Assembly: GCA_965243185.1 (NCBI GenBank)
Contig: OZ251531.1
Location: 2,728,001-2,792,000 of the forward strand
Origin: CBDBCU01 sp965243185
GTDB taxonomy: Bacteria; Chloroflexota; Dehalococcoidia; Lucifugimonadales; UBA3495
Direction of reading: 5' to 3'
DNA: 64,000 bases
The position numbers and the translations under genes are program-made. A model generated the notes under the pieces. The model was not told the DNA's origin, made no database searches, and saw only the letters and a program-made list of their open reading frames with translations. Positions 52,384-59,799 of the stretch are shown here, piece after piece (the first letter of the stretch is position 1; every line of letters starts with the position of its first letter).

Positions 52384-53337
52384 ATGGTTGAGCGGGATGA
52401 TGGCGGGTTGGCGGTTTTGGAGGACGGGGCGGCGGGGGAGTATTTGATTGCGGGGTGGCGGAATCAGTGGTCGGATGGGGGGAATGTGTCGAGCGGGCTG
52501 CCGGCGTATTTGATTGAGCAGCGGGGGGCGCGGCCGGTGGGACGGCTGGGGGCGGAGGTGGAGCGGATGTGCTATCCGTTTCAGATTGCGGGGACGCATG
52601 ATGCGTTTCGGCCGGCGGCGGCGTTCTCGGAGGGTTTGCCCAGCGCGGCGATGCACTGGGATAATGAGTTTTATGATGCCGGGGAGGGGCTGCTGGTGTT
52701 TGTGGGGGAGGAGCCGTGGTTTGAGCTGGAGCTGTACGGGGCGGCGATTTTTCAGGCGGCGCGGCGGCTGGGGGTGAAGCAGGTGGTGGCGGTGGAGGGG
52801 TATAACGGGCCGGCGCCGCCGGATTTGGAGCGGCGGGTGGGCGGCGTGTTCAGCCGGCCGGAGATGGGGGCGACGCTGGAGCGGTACGGGATTCAGTTTT
52901 CTAATTACGGGAGCGGGGCGCGGCAGGGGCCGACAATCGGGATGGCGTTGGTGACGATGGCGCATTATGGGCATCCGGATTTGTCGGTGCTGCGGCTGGG
53001 GGCGATGGCGCCGATGTATCCGTTTTCGACTTCGGGGAATCGGCAGGTGGGGATTGTTACGGATTATCGGGCGTTTTATGACATAATGCGGCGGCTGCGG
53101 GCGATGTTCGGGCTGGATTTGGATTTGGCGGATTTGGAGCGGCGGGGGAATGGGGAGTCGGCGCGGTTGCAGGAGACGCTGGAGCGGATCAGCGGTTCGA
53201 ATCCGAAGGCGCGGGAGATAATTGAGCGGGTGCGGGCGGATTATAGTTATACGCCGTTTGAGGAGCCGGTGGAGTTGCCGCCGCAGTTGGATCGGGCGTT
53301 GGAGGATATTTTGCGGGAGAGGGGGGAGGGGGAGTAG
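52384..53337 (+). CDS. PAC2 family protein
   Basis: This 317-residue protein belongs to the PAC2 family, related to proteasome assembly chaperones but of unknown role in bacteria without a proteasome. Visible blocks are LIAGWRNQWSDGGNVSSGLP, LLVFVGEEPWFELELYGAAI, VVAVEGYNGPAPPDLERR and GPTIGMALVTMAHYG. The C-terminus is helical and charged. ATG 52384 follows GGAGGGGGAG. The coding strand is extremely G-rich, with many GGG and GCG codons. Confidence 0.82.
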   Translation: MVERDDGGLAVLEDGAAGEYLIAGWRNQWSDGGNVSSGLPAYLIEQRGARPVGRLGAEVERMCYPFQIAGTHDAFRPAAAFSEGLPSAAMHWDNEFYDAGEGLLVFVGEEPWFELELYGAAIFQAARRLGVKQVVAVEGYNGPAPPDLERRVGGVFSRPEMGATLERYGIQFSNYGSGARQGPTIGMALVTMAHYGHPDLSVLRLGAMAPMYPFSTSGNRQVGIVTDYRAFYDIMRRLRAMFGLDLDLADLERRGNGESARLQETLERISGSNPKAREIIERVRADYSYTPFEEPVELPPQLDRALEDILRERGEGE

Positions 53338-53358
53338 GTGGGGTTGCCGGCGGGCGGT

Positions 53359-53453
53359 TTCTGGATTCCCGTTGGCACGGGAATGCCCCCGCCTTGCAGT
53401 CTATTGATTGCTAGATGGGGGGTTCTGGATTCCCGTTGGCACGGGAATGACGG
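53359..53453. repeat. Two short palindromic repeats, family A
   Basis: Copies lie at 53359-53385 and 53423-53453, both with the GTTGGCAC loop. Confidence 0.8.
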
Positions 53454-53510
53454 TTGAAACGGGGAATGACGGGTTCTTTGGGGATTTAACTGGAGTTGGA
53501 GGTAACGGGT

Positions 53511-54293
53511 TTGCGATTGGCGGGAAAGACGGCGTTGATTACCGGGGCGAGCCGGAATATCGGGCGGGAGACGGCGTTGACTTTTGCCCGGGAAGGGGCG
53601 GATTTGGCGTTGAGCGCGCTGAACAGCCGGGAGGAGCTGGAGGAGGTGGCGGCGGAGTGCCGGGAGTTGGGGGTTAAGACTTTTACCGGCTTGGCGGATG
53701 TGGCGGCGGCGGGGGATTGCCGGCTGCTGGTGGAGGAGGCGGTGGCGGCGTTGGGGAAAATCGATGTGCTGGTGAGCAATGCGGCGATACGGCCGCATCA
53801 TCCGCTGCTGTCGGTTACGGATGAGGACTGGCATCGGGTTTTCGGGATTAACCTGCATTCGAGTTTTTACCTGTGCAAGGCAGTGCTGCCGGGGATGATG
53901 GAGCGGGAGACGGGGAGCATTATCGCGATTGGGGGGATGGCGTCGATTACGGGGCGGCCGGATACGGCGGCGGTGACGGCGGCCAAGACGGGGTTGTGGG
54001 GGTTGGTGCGGGCGGTGGCGGCGGAGTTTGCGCCGTATAACATTCGGGCGAATATGGTTAATCCGGGGACGATTGACACGGCGCGGCGCAATCCGGAGTG
54101 GTTTGCGAAGGAGGGGCGGCGGCCGACGGGGAATGCGGAGCAGCTGCGGCGGATACCGCTGGGGCGGCAGGGGACGATTTACGATATTGCCAATGCGTGC
54201 TTGTTTCTGGCGTCGGAGGAGGCGGCGTATATTACGGGGGATCAGCTGAATGTGGTGGGCGGGCGGTATATGGTGGCGGCGGCTACGGATTAG
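53511..54293 (+). CDS. SDR family protein lacking the catalytic Tyr
   Basis: This 260-residue protein has a complete SDR Rossmann fold: ALITGASRNIGRETALTFAR, DVLVSNAAIRPHHP, and GTIYDIANACLFLASEEAAY with ITGDQLNVVGG at the end. The catalytic Ser stands in GGMASITG, but the Tyr of Tyr-x3-Lys is replaced by Val (DTAAVTAAKTGLWG). The Lys is kept. The DNA at this point reads cleanly. It may be a non-catalytic or altered-mechanism member. TTG 53511 has GGAGG eight bases upstream and is preferred to TTG 53496. RidA follows 82 bases downstream. Confidence 0.88.
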   Translation: MRLAGKTALITGASRNIGRETALTFAREGADLALSALNSREELEEVAAECRELGVKTFTGLADVAAAGDCRLLVEEAVAALGKIDVLVSNAAIRPHHPLLSVTDEDWHRVFGINLHSSFYLCKAVLPGMMERETGSIIAIGGMASITGRPDTAAVTAAKTGLWGLVRAVAAEFAPYNIRANMVNPGTIDTARRNPEWFAKEGRRPTGNAEQLRRIPLGRQGTIYDIANACLFLASEEAAYITGDQLNVVGGRYMVAAATD

Positions 54294-54375
54294 GGGGGGA
54301 TTGGCGCATTGGGGCCGGTGCATTGGGCAGCCGGTTGAGTAGGGGCGAAACTGCGGGAAAGGAAGGGGGTTAGGT

Positions 54376-54783
54376 ATGGCAAGAGAGGTGGTCAATACGG
54401 CGGGGGCGCCGCAGCCGCTGGGGGCGTATTCGCAGGGGATGAAGGCGCCGGCCGGGGGGTTGGTGTATGTGGCCGGGCAGGTGGGGATTGACGCGGCGGG
54501 GAATTTGGCGGGGGACGGGAGCGTGGCGGCGCAGACGCGGCAGGTTTTTGAGAATATCGGGGCGGTACTGGCGGCGGCCGGGGCGTCGTTCGGGGATGTG
54601 GTGGAGTTCACGACTTATTTGGTGGGGCGGGAGACGGTGCAGCCGTTTATGGCGGCGCGGGCGGAGCTGTTGCCGAGTTTGTTTCCGGCGGGGGATTATC
54701 CGCCGAATACGCTGCTGGTGATTGAGGGGCTGGTGCGGGAGGAGTTTTTGGTGGAGATTAAGGCGGTGGCGGCGCTGCCGTAA
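54376..54783 (+). CDS. RidA family protein
   Basis: RidA-type deaminases hydrolyse reactive enamine and imine intermediates. The 135-residue protein forms the usual trimer-type fold: PLGAYSQGMKAPAGGLVYVA, GSVAAQTRQVFENIGAVLAA, VVEFTTYLVG, and the signature PPNTLLVIEGLVREEFLVEI. The Arg expected in the family core (usually R in the C-terminal signature) is not in the most common position, so it may be a RidA-like subgroup with another role. The start is ATG 54376, after a G-rich stretch. Confidence 0.85.
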   Translation: MAREVVNTAGAPQPLGAYSQGMKAPAGGLVYVAGQVGIDAAGNLAGDGSVAAQTRQVFENIGAVLAAAGASFGDVVEFTTYLVGRETVQPFMAARAELLPSLFPAGDYPPNTLLVIEGLVREEFLVEIKAVAALP

Positions 54784-54851
54784 GGCGGTCTGGTTAGGGC
54801 TAAATGGTTGGGGCAACGGTCATCCCGCAACGGGTGCGGGATGGCTATTTT

Positions 54852-54880
54852 TTTGGATTCCTGTTGGCAGGGGAAGGGCG
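54852..54880. repeat. Degenerate family A repeat
   Basis: TTGGATTCCTGTTGGCAGGG is recognisable as a family A element with changed stem ends. Confidence 0.5.
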
Positions 54881-54937
54881 GTTAAGAGAGGGGGATGGCG
54901 GTTTAGAAAGGGATGACGGCGGGAAAGGGATAGCCGG

Positions 54938-55375
54938 TTAGTAGTAGTCGGTTTTTTGGCGTTGGAATTCGTCCAGGACGGGTTGGATGATGCGGGCGTG
55001 GACTTGGCGGCGGCCGCGGAGGCGGAAAACGAGGGTTTTGACCAGGGCGGGCAAGCCTTTGGCTTGGGGCTGCCAGGTCAGCGTCCAGAGGGTGCCGTCG
55101 CTGTCGGAGGTGAAGGTGTCGGTGCGGTCGGACCAAGTGGATTGGAGGGCGGCCATTACGCGCTGGCGGGGCGGGTCGAAGGTACAACGCCAACGGTTGG
55201 CGGAGGGGGTATTGTCCTGAAAGATGTAGGCGTCGCCGTCCTGGGAGAGGAGGCGGCCGTATTTGGCGGCGAGGGCGGCGAGGTCGGGGTCGCCGTGGAG
55301 GGGGAAGGCGGTTACATAGGTAAAGACTTGCTCCGGGGTGGCCGGGATGTGGGCCTGGATTTGCATTGGGGGCAT
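54938..55375 (-). CDS. SRPBCC (START-like) domain protein
   Basis: This 145-residue protein has the form of a helix-grip SRPBCC protein, which binds hydrophobic ligands. Its start MQIQAHIPATPEQVFTYVTA is a typical first strand and helix, and RVMAALQSTWSDRTDTFTSD and GTLWTLTWQPQAKGLPALVK are later strands, ending in a long basic helix. ATG 55375 has AAGGA eight bases upstream; ATG 55366 is the alternative. It lies 44 bases after a luciferase-like oxidoreductase gene on the same strand, so the two are probably co-transcribed. Confidence 0.75.
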   Translation of the reverse strand: MPPMQIQAHIPATPEQVFTYVTAFPLHGDPDLAALAAKYGRLLSQDGDAYIFQDNTPSANRWRCTFDPPRQRVMAALQSTWSDRTDTFTSDSDGTLWTLTWQPQAKGLPALVKTLVFRLRGRRQVHARIIQPVLDEFQRQKTDYY

Positions 55376-55419
55376 AGGGTTTTCCTTGATGGCGCGGTTG
55401 GGATGCAAAGGGTTTAACT

Positions 55420-56376
55420 TTATCCCCGGAAGTAAGGGATTACCTGGCGGGCCATAGTTTCCATTTGCTGGTACATACCGGCGGGGTCGGGGGAGAGGAA
55501 GCCGAAGAGGAAGTGCCGGACGCCGGCGTTGATGCGTTCCTCGATGGCTTGGATGCAATCCTGGGGAGTGCCGGCGATGCAAAGGGCTTGGGCGATGTCC
55601 GCGGCGGTGCGTTCCGGGGTTACATAGCGTTGGCCGACGTGGGCGGCGGCGACGGCCAGGGCGGTGTCGCGGTCGGCGGCGATGGCGGTGGGCTGGTTTA
55701 AGCCCCAATGGAAGTGGGTCAGGTCGCGGCCGGCGTCAGTAGCGATTTGTCGGACGGTTTCGTTGGCGGCTTTAAGGCGGCGGACGGTGAAGAGGTAGGG
55801 GTACCAGCCGTCGCCGTGGAGGGCGGCGCGGCGCATAGCGGCGTCGCTGCGGCCGGCGACCCAGATAGGGGGATAGGGCTGCTGTTGGGGTTGGGGCAAG
55901 AGGGTTACATCGTCGAATTGGAAGAAGCGGCCGTGGTGGGTGACATTTTGCTCGGTCCAGAGGCGCTGCATTACGGCGAGCATTTCGTCGGTGCGGCGGC
56001 CGCGGGTGTGGACCGGGATGCCGAGGGCGTCGAATTCAACATGGGTGCCGCGTTGGCCGCTGACGCCGATGCCGAAGTCGAGGCGGCCGTGGGAGACGAG
56101 GTCGAGGGAAGTTACCAGTTTGGCGAGGAGTACGGGATGGTAGAGGGGGGCGATGACGATGCCGGTCATTACGCGGAGGGTTTGGGTGGCGCCGGCCGCG
56201 GCGGCCATCAGGGGGATGTTGAGGAGGGTAGGCCGGGGCGGGTTGCCATCCATGAGGTGTTCGCCGGTGGTGATGCGGTCGAAGCCCAACTGCTCGGCGC
56301 GGCGGGCGAATTCGGCGATGTCCCAGTAGTTTTCGACGGAGAAGTTGCAGCCGAAGGTGATTTGCGGGGTGGGCAT
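55420..56376 (-). CDS. LLM class F420-dependent-like oxidoreductase
   Basis: This 318-residue luciferase-like protein has ITFGCNFSVENYWDIAEFAR, ITTGEHLMDGNPPRPTL, LRVMTGIVIAPLYHPVLLAK, LDFGIGVSGQRGTHVEFDAL and PPIWVAGRSDAAMRRAALHG. These features resemble the F420-binding branch rather than true luciferases; cofactor use is inferred. ATG 56376 follows AAGGAG. It heads a small operon with the SRPBCC gene. Confidence 0.88.
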   Translation of the reverse strand: MPTPQITFGCNFSVENYWDIAEFARRAEQLGFDRITTGEHLMDGNPPRPTLLNIPLMAAAAGATQTLRVMTGIVIAPLYHPVLLAKLVTSLDLVSHGRLDFGIGVSGQRGTHVEFDALGIPVHTRGRRTDEMLAVMQRLWTEQNVTHHGRFFQFDDVTLLPQPQQQPYPPIWVAGRSDAAMRRAALHGDGWYPYLFTVRRLKAANETVRQIATDAGRDLTHFHWGLNQPTAIAADRDTALAVAAAHVGQRYVTPERTAADIAQALCIAGTPQDCIQAIEERINAGVRHFLFGFLSPDPAGMYQQMETMARQVIPYFRG

Positions 56377-56453
56377 AATATCTCCTTGTGGGCGGGCGAT
56401 TTGCTACATTTTAGGGATGTCCGGCTGGTCTGGCAATGGATAAGGGGCGGCGG

Positions 56454-57833
56454 TTACGGGGCGGCTCTTACAATTTCGGTGTCGGGGCGGAAGGCAGCCC
56501 AGGCAAACCAGAAGTGGTTGGCGTGGACGATGGGGGTTAGCTGCTGTCCAGCCAGGGGGCCGGCGGTGGCTTGGCCGAGGATGTTCCATTGGCTGGCGGT
56601 TTCGGTATCGGTGAAGCCGGCGGCATTGGGTTGGAAGGTCAGGGTTTGGCCGTTGAGTTCGCGGAGGAAAACGCCGGTGGCGCCGACGGCGCGGGATTCG
56701 GCAATGGAGGGGGCGTCAAGGGCGGAACGGGTACCGGGTTGGAAAAAGACGGCTATCTCCTGGCCGCTGACGGTGTGGTGGACGACGCCGGCGGTTTCAA
56801 GGAGGGAGAAGGGGAAGGCGGCGGCGGAGTCGTCAATGGTGAGGGCGGCGACGCGTTCCATCGGGAGTAGGCGGTCGTCGGGGTCGCCGGAGAAGAGGAA
56901 GGGGGAACGGTCGGCGCGGTCGTAGCCGGCGTAGGGGTTTTGGCCGTAGTCGCGGCGGTGGCCGGTGTCGCGGGAGAGGACGGCGGCGTTGGGATAGGCG
57001 GTCTTGAAGTCCTGCCAGGAGATGATGCTGGAGGGCAAGAGTTTCAGTTGGCGGCCGGTGAGTTCGCCGACGATGGCCGCACCGGTCAGCTGCTGCCACC
57101 AGGATTCGGTTTGGCGGTCCCACATGATGAGGTCGCTGTTGCGGAGGTTGCCGGAGACGCCGAAGTCATAGATTACGCCGTCGAGGGTGCGCTCAAAGAC
57201 GATGGCGGAGTTGCAGAGGGGGCAGAAGGTGGCGACTATGGGGATACCGCCGACGGTGTCGTTGACGATTTCGTGCCAGGTGAGGATTTGCAGGGGGTAG
57301 GCTTTGGCGGCGTCGTTGAGGGCGAAGGCGATAACCGGTTCCTGGGGGGCGAGCCACTGGTCGGCGGCGGTTACGGTGGTGAAGTTGGGGTTGTCGAGGG
57401 GCGGGATGCCATCGCGGGGGACGCCGCCGGAAAAGATTTCGTTGTAGGGGACGCTGCGTTGGCTGAAGTCGGTTTGCCATGGGCCGGGATAGAGGCGGGC
57501 GGCGCGCATTTCCTGCTGCCAGTCGTCGGGCGGCGGGGTAGGAAGGGGGGTTGCGGTGGCGGCCGCGGTGGGAGTTGGGGCGCTGGATTGCGGCGCGGTG
57601 GTTGGCAGCGGGACGGTGGCAGCCGGGGTGATGGGGGACTGAGGGGTAGCAGTTGGCGGCGTTGCAGGGGTCGGGGGGATGGCGGCCAAGGTTGGCGCGG
57701 CCGGGATGGTGGCAACGGCGGCGGTCGGGGGAGTTGACGGCGTTGCGGTGGGGCCGCAGGCGGCGGCGGTTAGCAGGATGGCGGCCAAGGTCAGGAGGGA
57801 CAGGATGGGGAGCCGGGGGTGATTGAGCGGCAT
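56454..57833 (-). CDS. DUF3179 lipoprotein
   Basis: This 459-residue protein is a predicted lipoprotein: a hydrophobic start LLTLAAILLTAAAC ends in a lipobox Cys. A long linker of Pro, Thr and Ala follows to about residue 100, as is common in Chloroflexota envelope proteins. The remainder is a DUF3179 domain with IVATFCPLCNSAIVFER, VSGNLRNSDLIMWDRQTESW and FWFAWAAFRPDTEIV. The function of DUF3179 is unknown; the two Cys of FCPLC may bind a metal. It ends 77 bases before the start of the luciferase-like gene on the same strand. Confidence 0.9.
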   Translation of the reverse strand: MPLNHPRLPILSLLTLAAILLTAAACGPTATPSTPPTAAVATIPAAPTLAAIPPTPATPPTATPQSPITPAATVPLPTTAPQSSAPTPTAAATATPLPTPPPDDWQQEMRAARLYPGPWQTDFSQRSVPYNEIFSGGVPRDGIPPLDNPNFTTVTAADQWLAPQEPVIAFALNDAAKAYPLQILTWHEIVNDTVGGIPIVATFCPLCNSAIVFERTLDGVIYDFGVSGNLRNSDLIMWDRQTESWWQQLTGAAIVGELTGRQLKLLPSSIISWQDFKTAYPNAAVLSRDTGHRRDYGQNPYAGYDRADRSPFLFSGDPDDRLLPMERVAALTIDDSAAAFPFSLLETAGVVHHTVSGQEIAVFFQPGTRSALDAPSIAESRAVGATGVFLRELNGQTLTFQPNAAGFTDTETASQWNILGQATAGPLAGQQLTPIVHANHFWFAWAAFRPDTEIVRAAP

Positions 57834-57912
57834 TTAGATAACTCCGGGGCGGGCCGGATGGGGTTGGCTGGGGTTAAGGGTAGGGGGGAAGGTGGGGCGG
57901 CGTCAAGGGGTG

Positions 57913-57937
57913 GGGGCGGGTTGGAGCGACCCGCCCC
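57913..57937 (-). terminator. GC-rich hairpin after the TPYPT lipoprotein
   Basis: GGGGCGGG (57913-57920) and CCCGCCCC (57930-57937) form a hairpin of the same kind as those at 19962 and 25768. The tract after it on the minus strand is not U-rich, so termination strength is uncertain. Confidence 0.5.
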
Positions 57938-57962
57938 GGTGTTGTTGGATAACCCTACCAGG

Positions 57963-58730
57963 TTACCAGACCCGAAAGCTAGATTGAAACCTCTCAAGAG
58001 GCCCGCTCCACTTATCAGAATCGGTAGGGCAGACCGCGGTAGTGACAACGTAGAAATGATTTCTTTGAATAAGGTTCTGTATCACATCCGCGATGCAAGG
58101 AACGCCATCAAGAGAAAGTCGCCCGCGCAGGTGCCACTGATTGGGCCCAGATGCGTAACTTTCCTGAATTTCGAACCCTATCTCGCTCCCGACTTCAGTC
58201 CATGTCAGAACATTTACTGAAAAAGGGGTGGTAGAGTTCATTTCGGCGATTGTTATTATCGCCGACGCTTCCTGACTGCCCGGTCGAAAATGGTACTGGT
58301 AATCGTCCTCGTCAATTTCCCAGCTATTCGGAATAGAGACCGAAAATCGATGGCGCCTACTAGCATAGGTGCGATAAGTTGTGCTGTCCGGTAGTTGGGT
58401 GGGTGTCGGTGCAAGAGTGGGCGTAGGAACAGGAGTAGGGTAAGGGGTATAGGTAGGGGCTGGAGTTGCAGTGGGGTAAGGGGTGTAGGTCGGGAGCGCG
58501 GTCGGCGTGGGATAGGGCGTGTGGGTGGGCAACGGCTCCGGGGTCGGGTAAGGGGTGTGCGTAGGGTAGGGGGTGTGCGTGGGGAGAGCGGTTAAAGTCG
58601 GGTAGGGCGTGTAGGTCGGGGCCGGGGTGTAGGTGGGATAGGGCGTTGCGGTGGGCGGGATGGGTTGGGCGCAGGCAACGGCGGTCAGGGACAGGATTAC
58701 CAGGGCAATAATGGGTAGAAAGGCTTTCAT
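57963..58730 (-). CDS. Lipoprotein with TPYPT repeat linker
   Basis: The 255-residue protein has a lipobox (LSLTAVAC, Cys near residue 20), then about 90 residues of degenerate TPYPT repeats (THTPYPTP, TYTPYPTA), then a globular domain of about 140 residues beginning TTYRTYASRRHRFSVSIPNS. That domain resembles small adhesin or PsbP-like domains found on other repeat-linker lipoproteins; I am not sure of the family. It is likely displayed on the outer face of the membrane. A strong promoter and a structured leader precede it. Confidence 0.82.
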   Translation of the reverse strand: MKAFLPIIALVILSLTAVACAQPIPPTATPYPTYTPAPTYTPYPTLTALPTHTPYPTHTPYPTPEPLPTHTPYPTPTALPTYTPYPTATPAPTYTPYPTPVPTPTLAPTPTQLPDSTTYRTYASRRHRFSVSIPNSWEIDEDDYQYHFRPGSQEASAIITIAEMNSTTPFSVNVLTWTEVGSEIGFEIQESYASGPNQWHLRGRLSLDGVPCIADVIQNLIQRNHFYVVTTAVCPTDSDKWSGPLERFQSSFRVW

Positions 58731-58734
58731 CGCC

Positions 58735-58875
58735 GGGAACCCCCTTGCAAGCCAGGATTGGGCTACTTGCTACAGTCGCCGGGTTCCCGCGTACGCCTGG
58801 CAAGGGGGCAAAATGCCCTACCTTGCAAGCAGGCGTACTTAGTGGGTGAATCCGTTGCATCCGGAGACTGTAGCA
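58735..58875 (-). promoter_or_regulatory. Structured leader RNA of the lipoprotein gene
   Basis: On the minus strand the transcript would begin at TGCTACAGTC (58875-58866), which pairs with GACTGTAGCA (58777-58768). This encloses a long hairpin, 58838-58791: GTACGCCTG/CAGGCGTAC, GCAAGG/CCTTGC and GGGCA/TGCCC. Just before the start codon, CTTGCAAGGGGGTTCCC includes the ribosome site. That region can pair instead with CCCCCTTGC (58808-58800) or with GGGAACCC (58788-58781). Alternative pairings that hide or free the ribosome site are the hallmark of a riboswitch-like leader. I do not recognise a known class. Confidence 0.6.
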
Positions 58876-58880
58876 GGGGG

Positions 58881-58909
58881 AATATAGGTTATTGGTGGGG
58901 TGATGTCAA
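58881..58909 (-). promoter_or_regulatory. Strong promoter of the structured leader
   Basis: Minus-strand TTGACA (58909-58904) and TATATT (58886-58881) are 17 bases apart. Transcription would start about 58874, exactly at the first base pairs of the leader's outer stem. Confidence 0.8.
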
Positions 58910-58943
58910 TAGCCGGTGGGCGGGAAGGCATAGCGCGGGGCTT

Positions 58944-59508
58944 AGTACGAGGTATGGCCGGGGCGGCGGCTTGGGGCCGCCCCGGCGGTTGGGGTTTGCC
59001 TATTGCTAGGGGGTAATTCGCTGGGGGGCGGAACCCGTGGCCACGGGTTCCGCCCGTGCGGGAGGCGGTTGGCTAGTCTGGCCATGCGGGTTGCCAAACA
59101 CCGGTTGGACTGCTGGCTCCCATGCCGGCTTTGCCCGACCAGATTTGCCTGGCGGCAACGGACCTTGAGTTGGTTACTAACGCCGGTTGGTATGGTTGCC
59201 ATGCCGGCGGGTTGGCCCAGTCCAGCTACCGTTGGTTGAACTGCCTCCAGTCAACCTATTAACTCCAGCTCCTGTAGGGAAGGGGCGGCGGTTTGGCGGC
59301 GGGTGGGATTTGCCGTTTGCCGCGGCTCCGGTTGGGGAAGTACGGGGCCTTAGGCCGGTTCCCCGGGATTAGGAGCGGGACGCTTGACGGCCGCGGGGGC
59401 CGGTGGCGTCCACAGCGCGCTGTGAGCTATATTTCACGGTAAGCTAGCGTATCGTTTTGAGACCCGGCGTCCCGGGGCTAGGTCTGACCTCGCAGTAATA
59501 AGTATGGG
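58944..59508. ncRNA. Structured non-coding element, copy 2
   Basis: This aligns with 43709-44270. GCCGGGGCGGC (58957-58967) pairs perfectly with GCCGCCCCGGC (58976-58986); copy 1 has one G-U there. The 30-bp palindrome at 59026-59055 is GGGCGGAACCCGTGG and complement, different in sequence from copy 1 but in the same place. CAGTCCAGCTACCG, the GGCGGCGGTTTGGCGGC block and CACAGCGCGCTGTG are conserved. No protein-coding frame is shared across the whole element. Confidence 0.5.
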
Positions 59509-59579
59509 GGATGGAATGGTGGTTGTCAAGAGGGTTTAAGACGGATTTACGGGAATTAGGAAATTAGTTTTGGGAGATA

Positions 59580-59695
59580 CGGCGGGGGAACTTTTGTAAA
59601 AGTTCCCCCGCACCCCCTCAAAACTTTTGGAGTTTGGGGATGGCTGGTTGTTTTGAGGGGGGCGGTTCTGGATTCCCACTTTCGGGGGAATGACG
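59580..59695. repeat. Short palindromic repeats, families C and A
   Basis: Family C is at 59580-59630 and family A at 59666-59695. As at 43.7-44.6 kb they lie just to the right of the structured element. Confidence 0.85.
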
Positions 59696-59739
59696 GGGGA
59701 AGGGGCGGTGGCAAATTGGCTGACGATTTTACGAAATGT

Positions 59740-59768
59740 TTGACGATAAGAGAGATTATTTATACACT
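59740..59768 (+). promoter_or_regulatory. Promoter of the HsdR_N nuclease gene
   Basis: TTGACG (59740-59745) and TACACT (59763-59768) are 17 bases apart in a local AT-rich stretch. Confidence 0.6.
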
Positions 59769-59799
59769 ACAGGTTACAAACCCTTATGGAGGCGGGATT

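Noticed and set aside
58739..58880. Cyclic-di-AMP (ydaO) or cyclic-di-GMP riboswitch
   Set aside because: GGGTGAATCCG on the plus strand recalls part of ydaO, but the rest of the motif order is absent and it lies on the strand opposite the gene. Cyclic-di-GMP receptor motifs do not align either.
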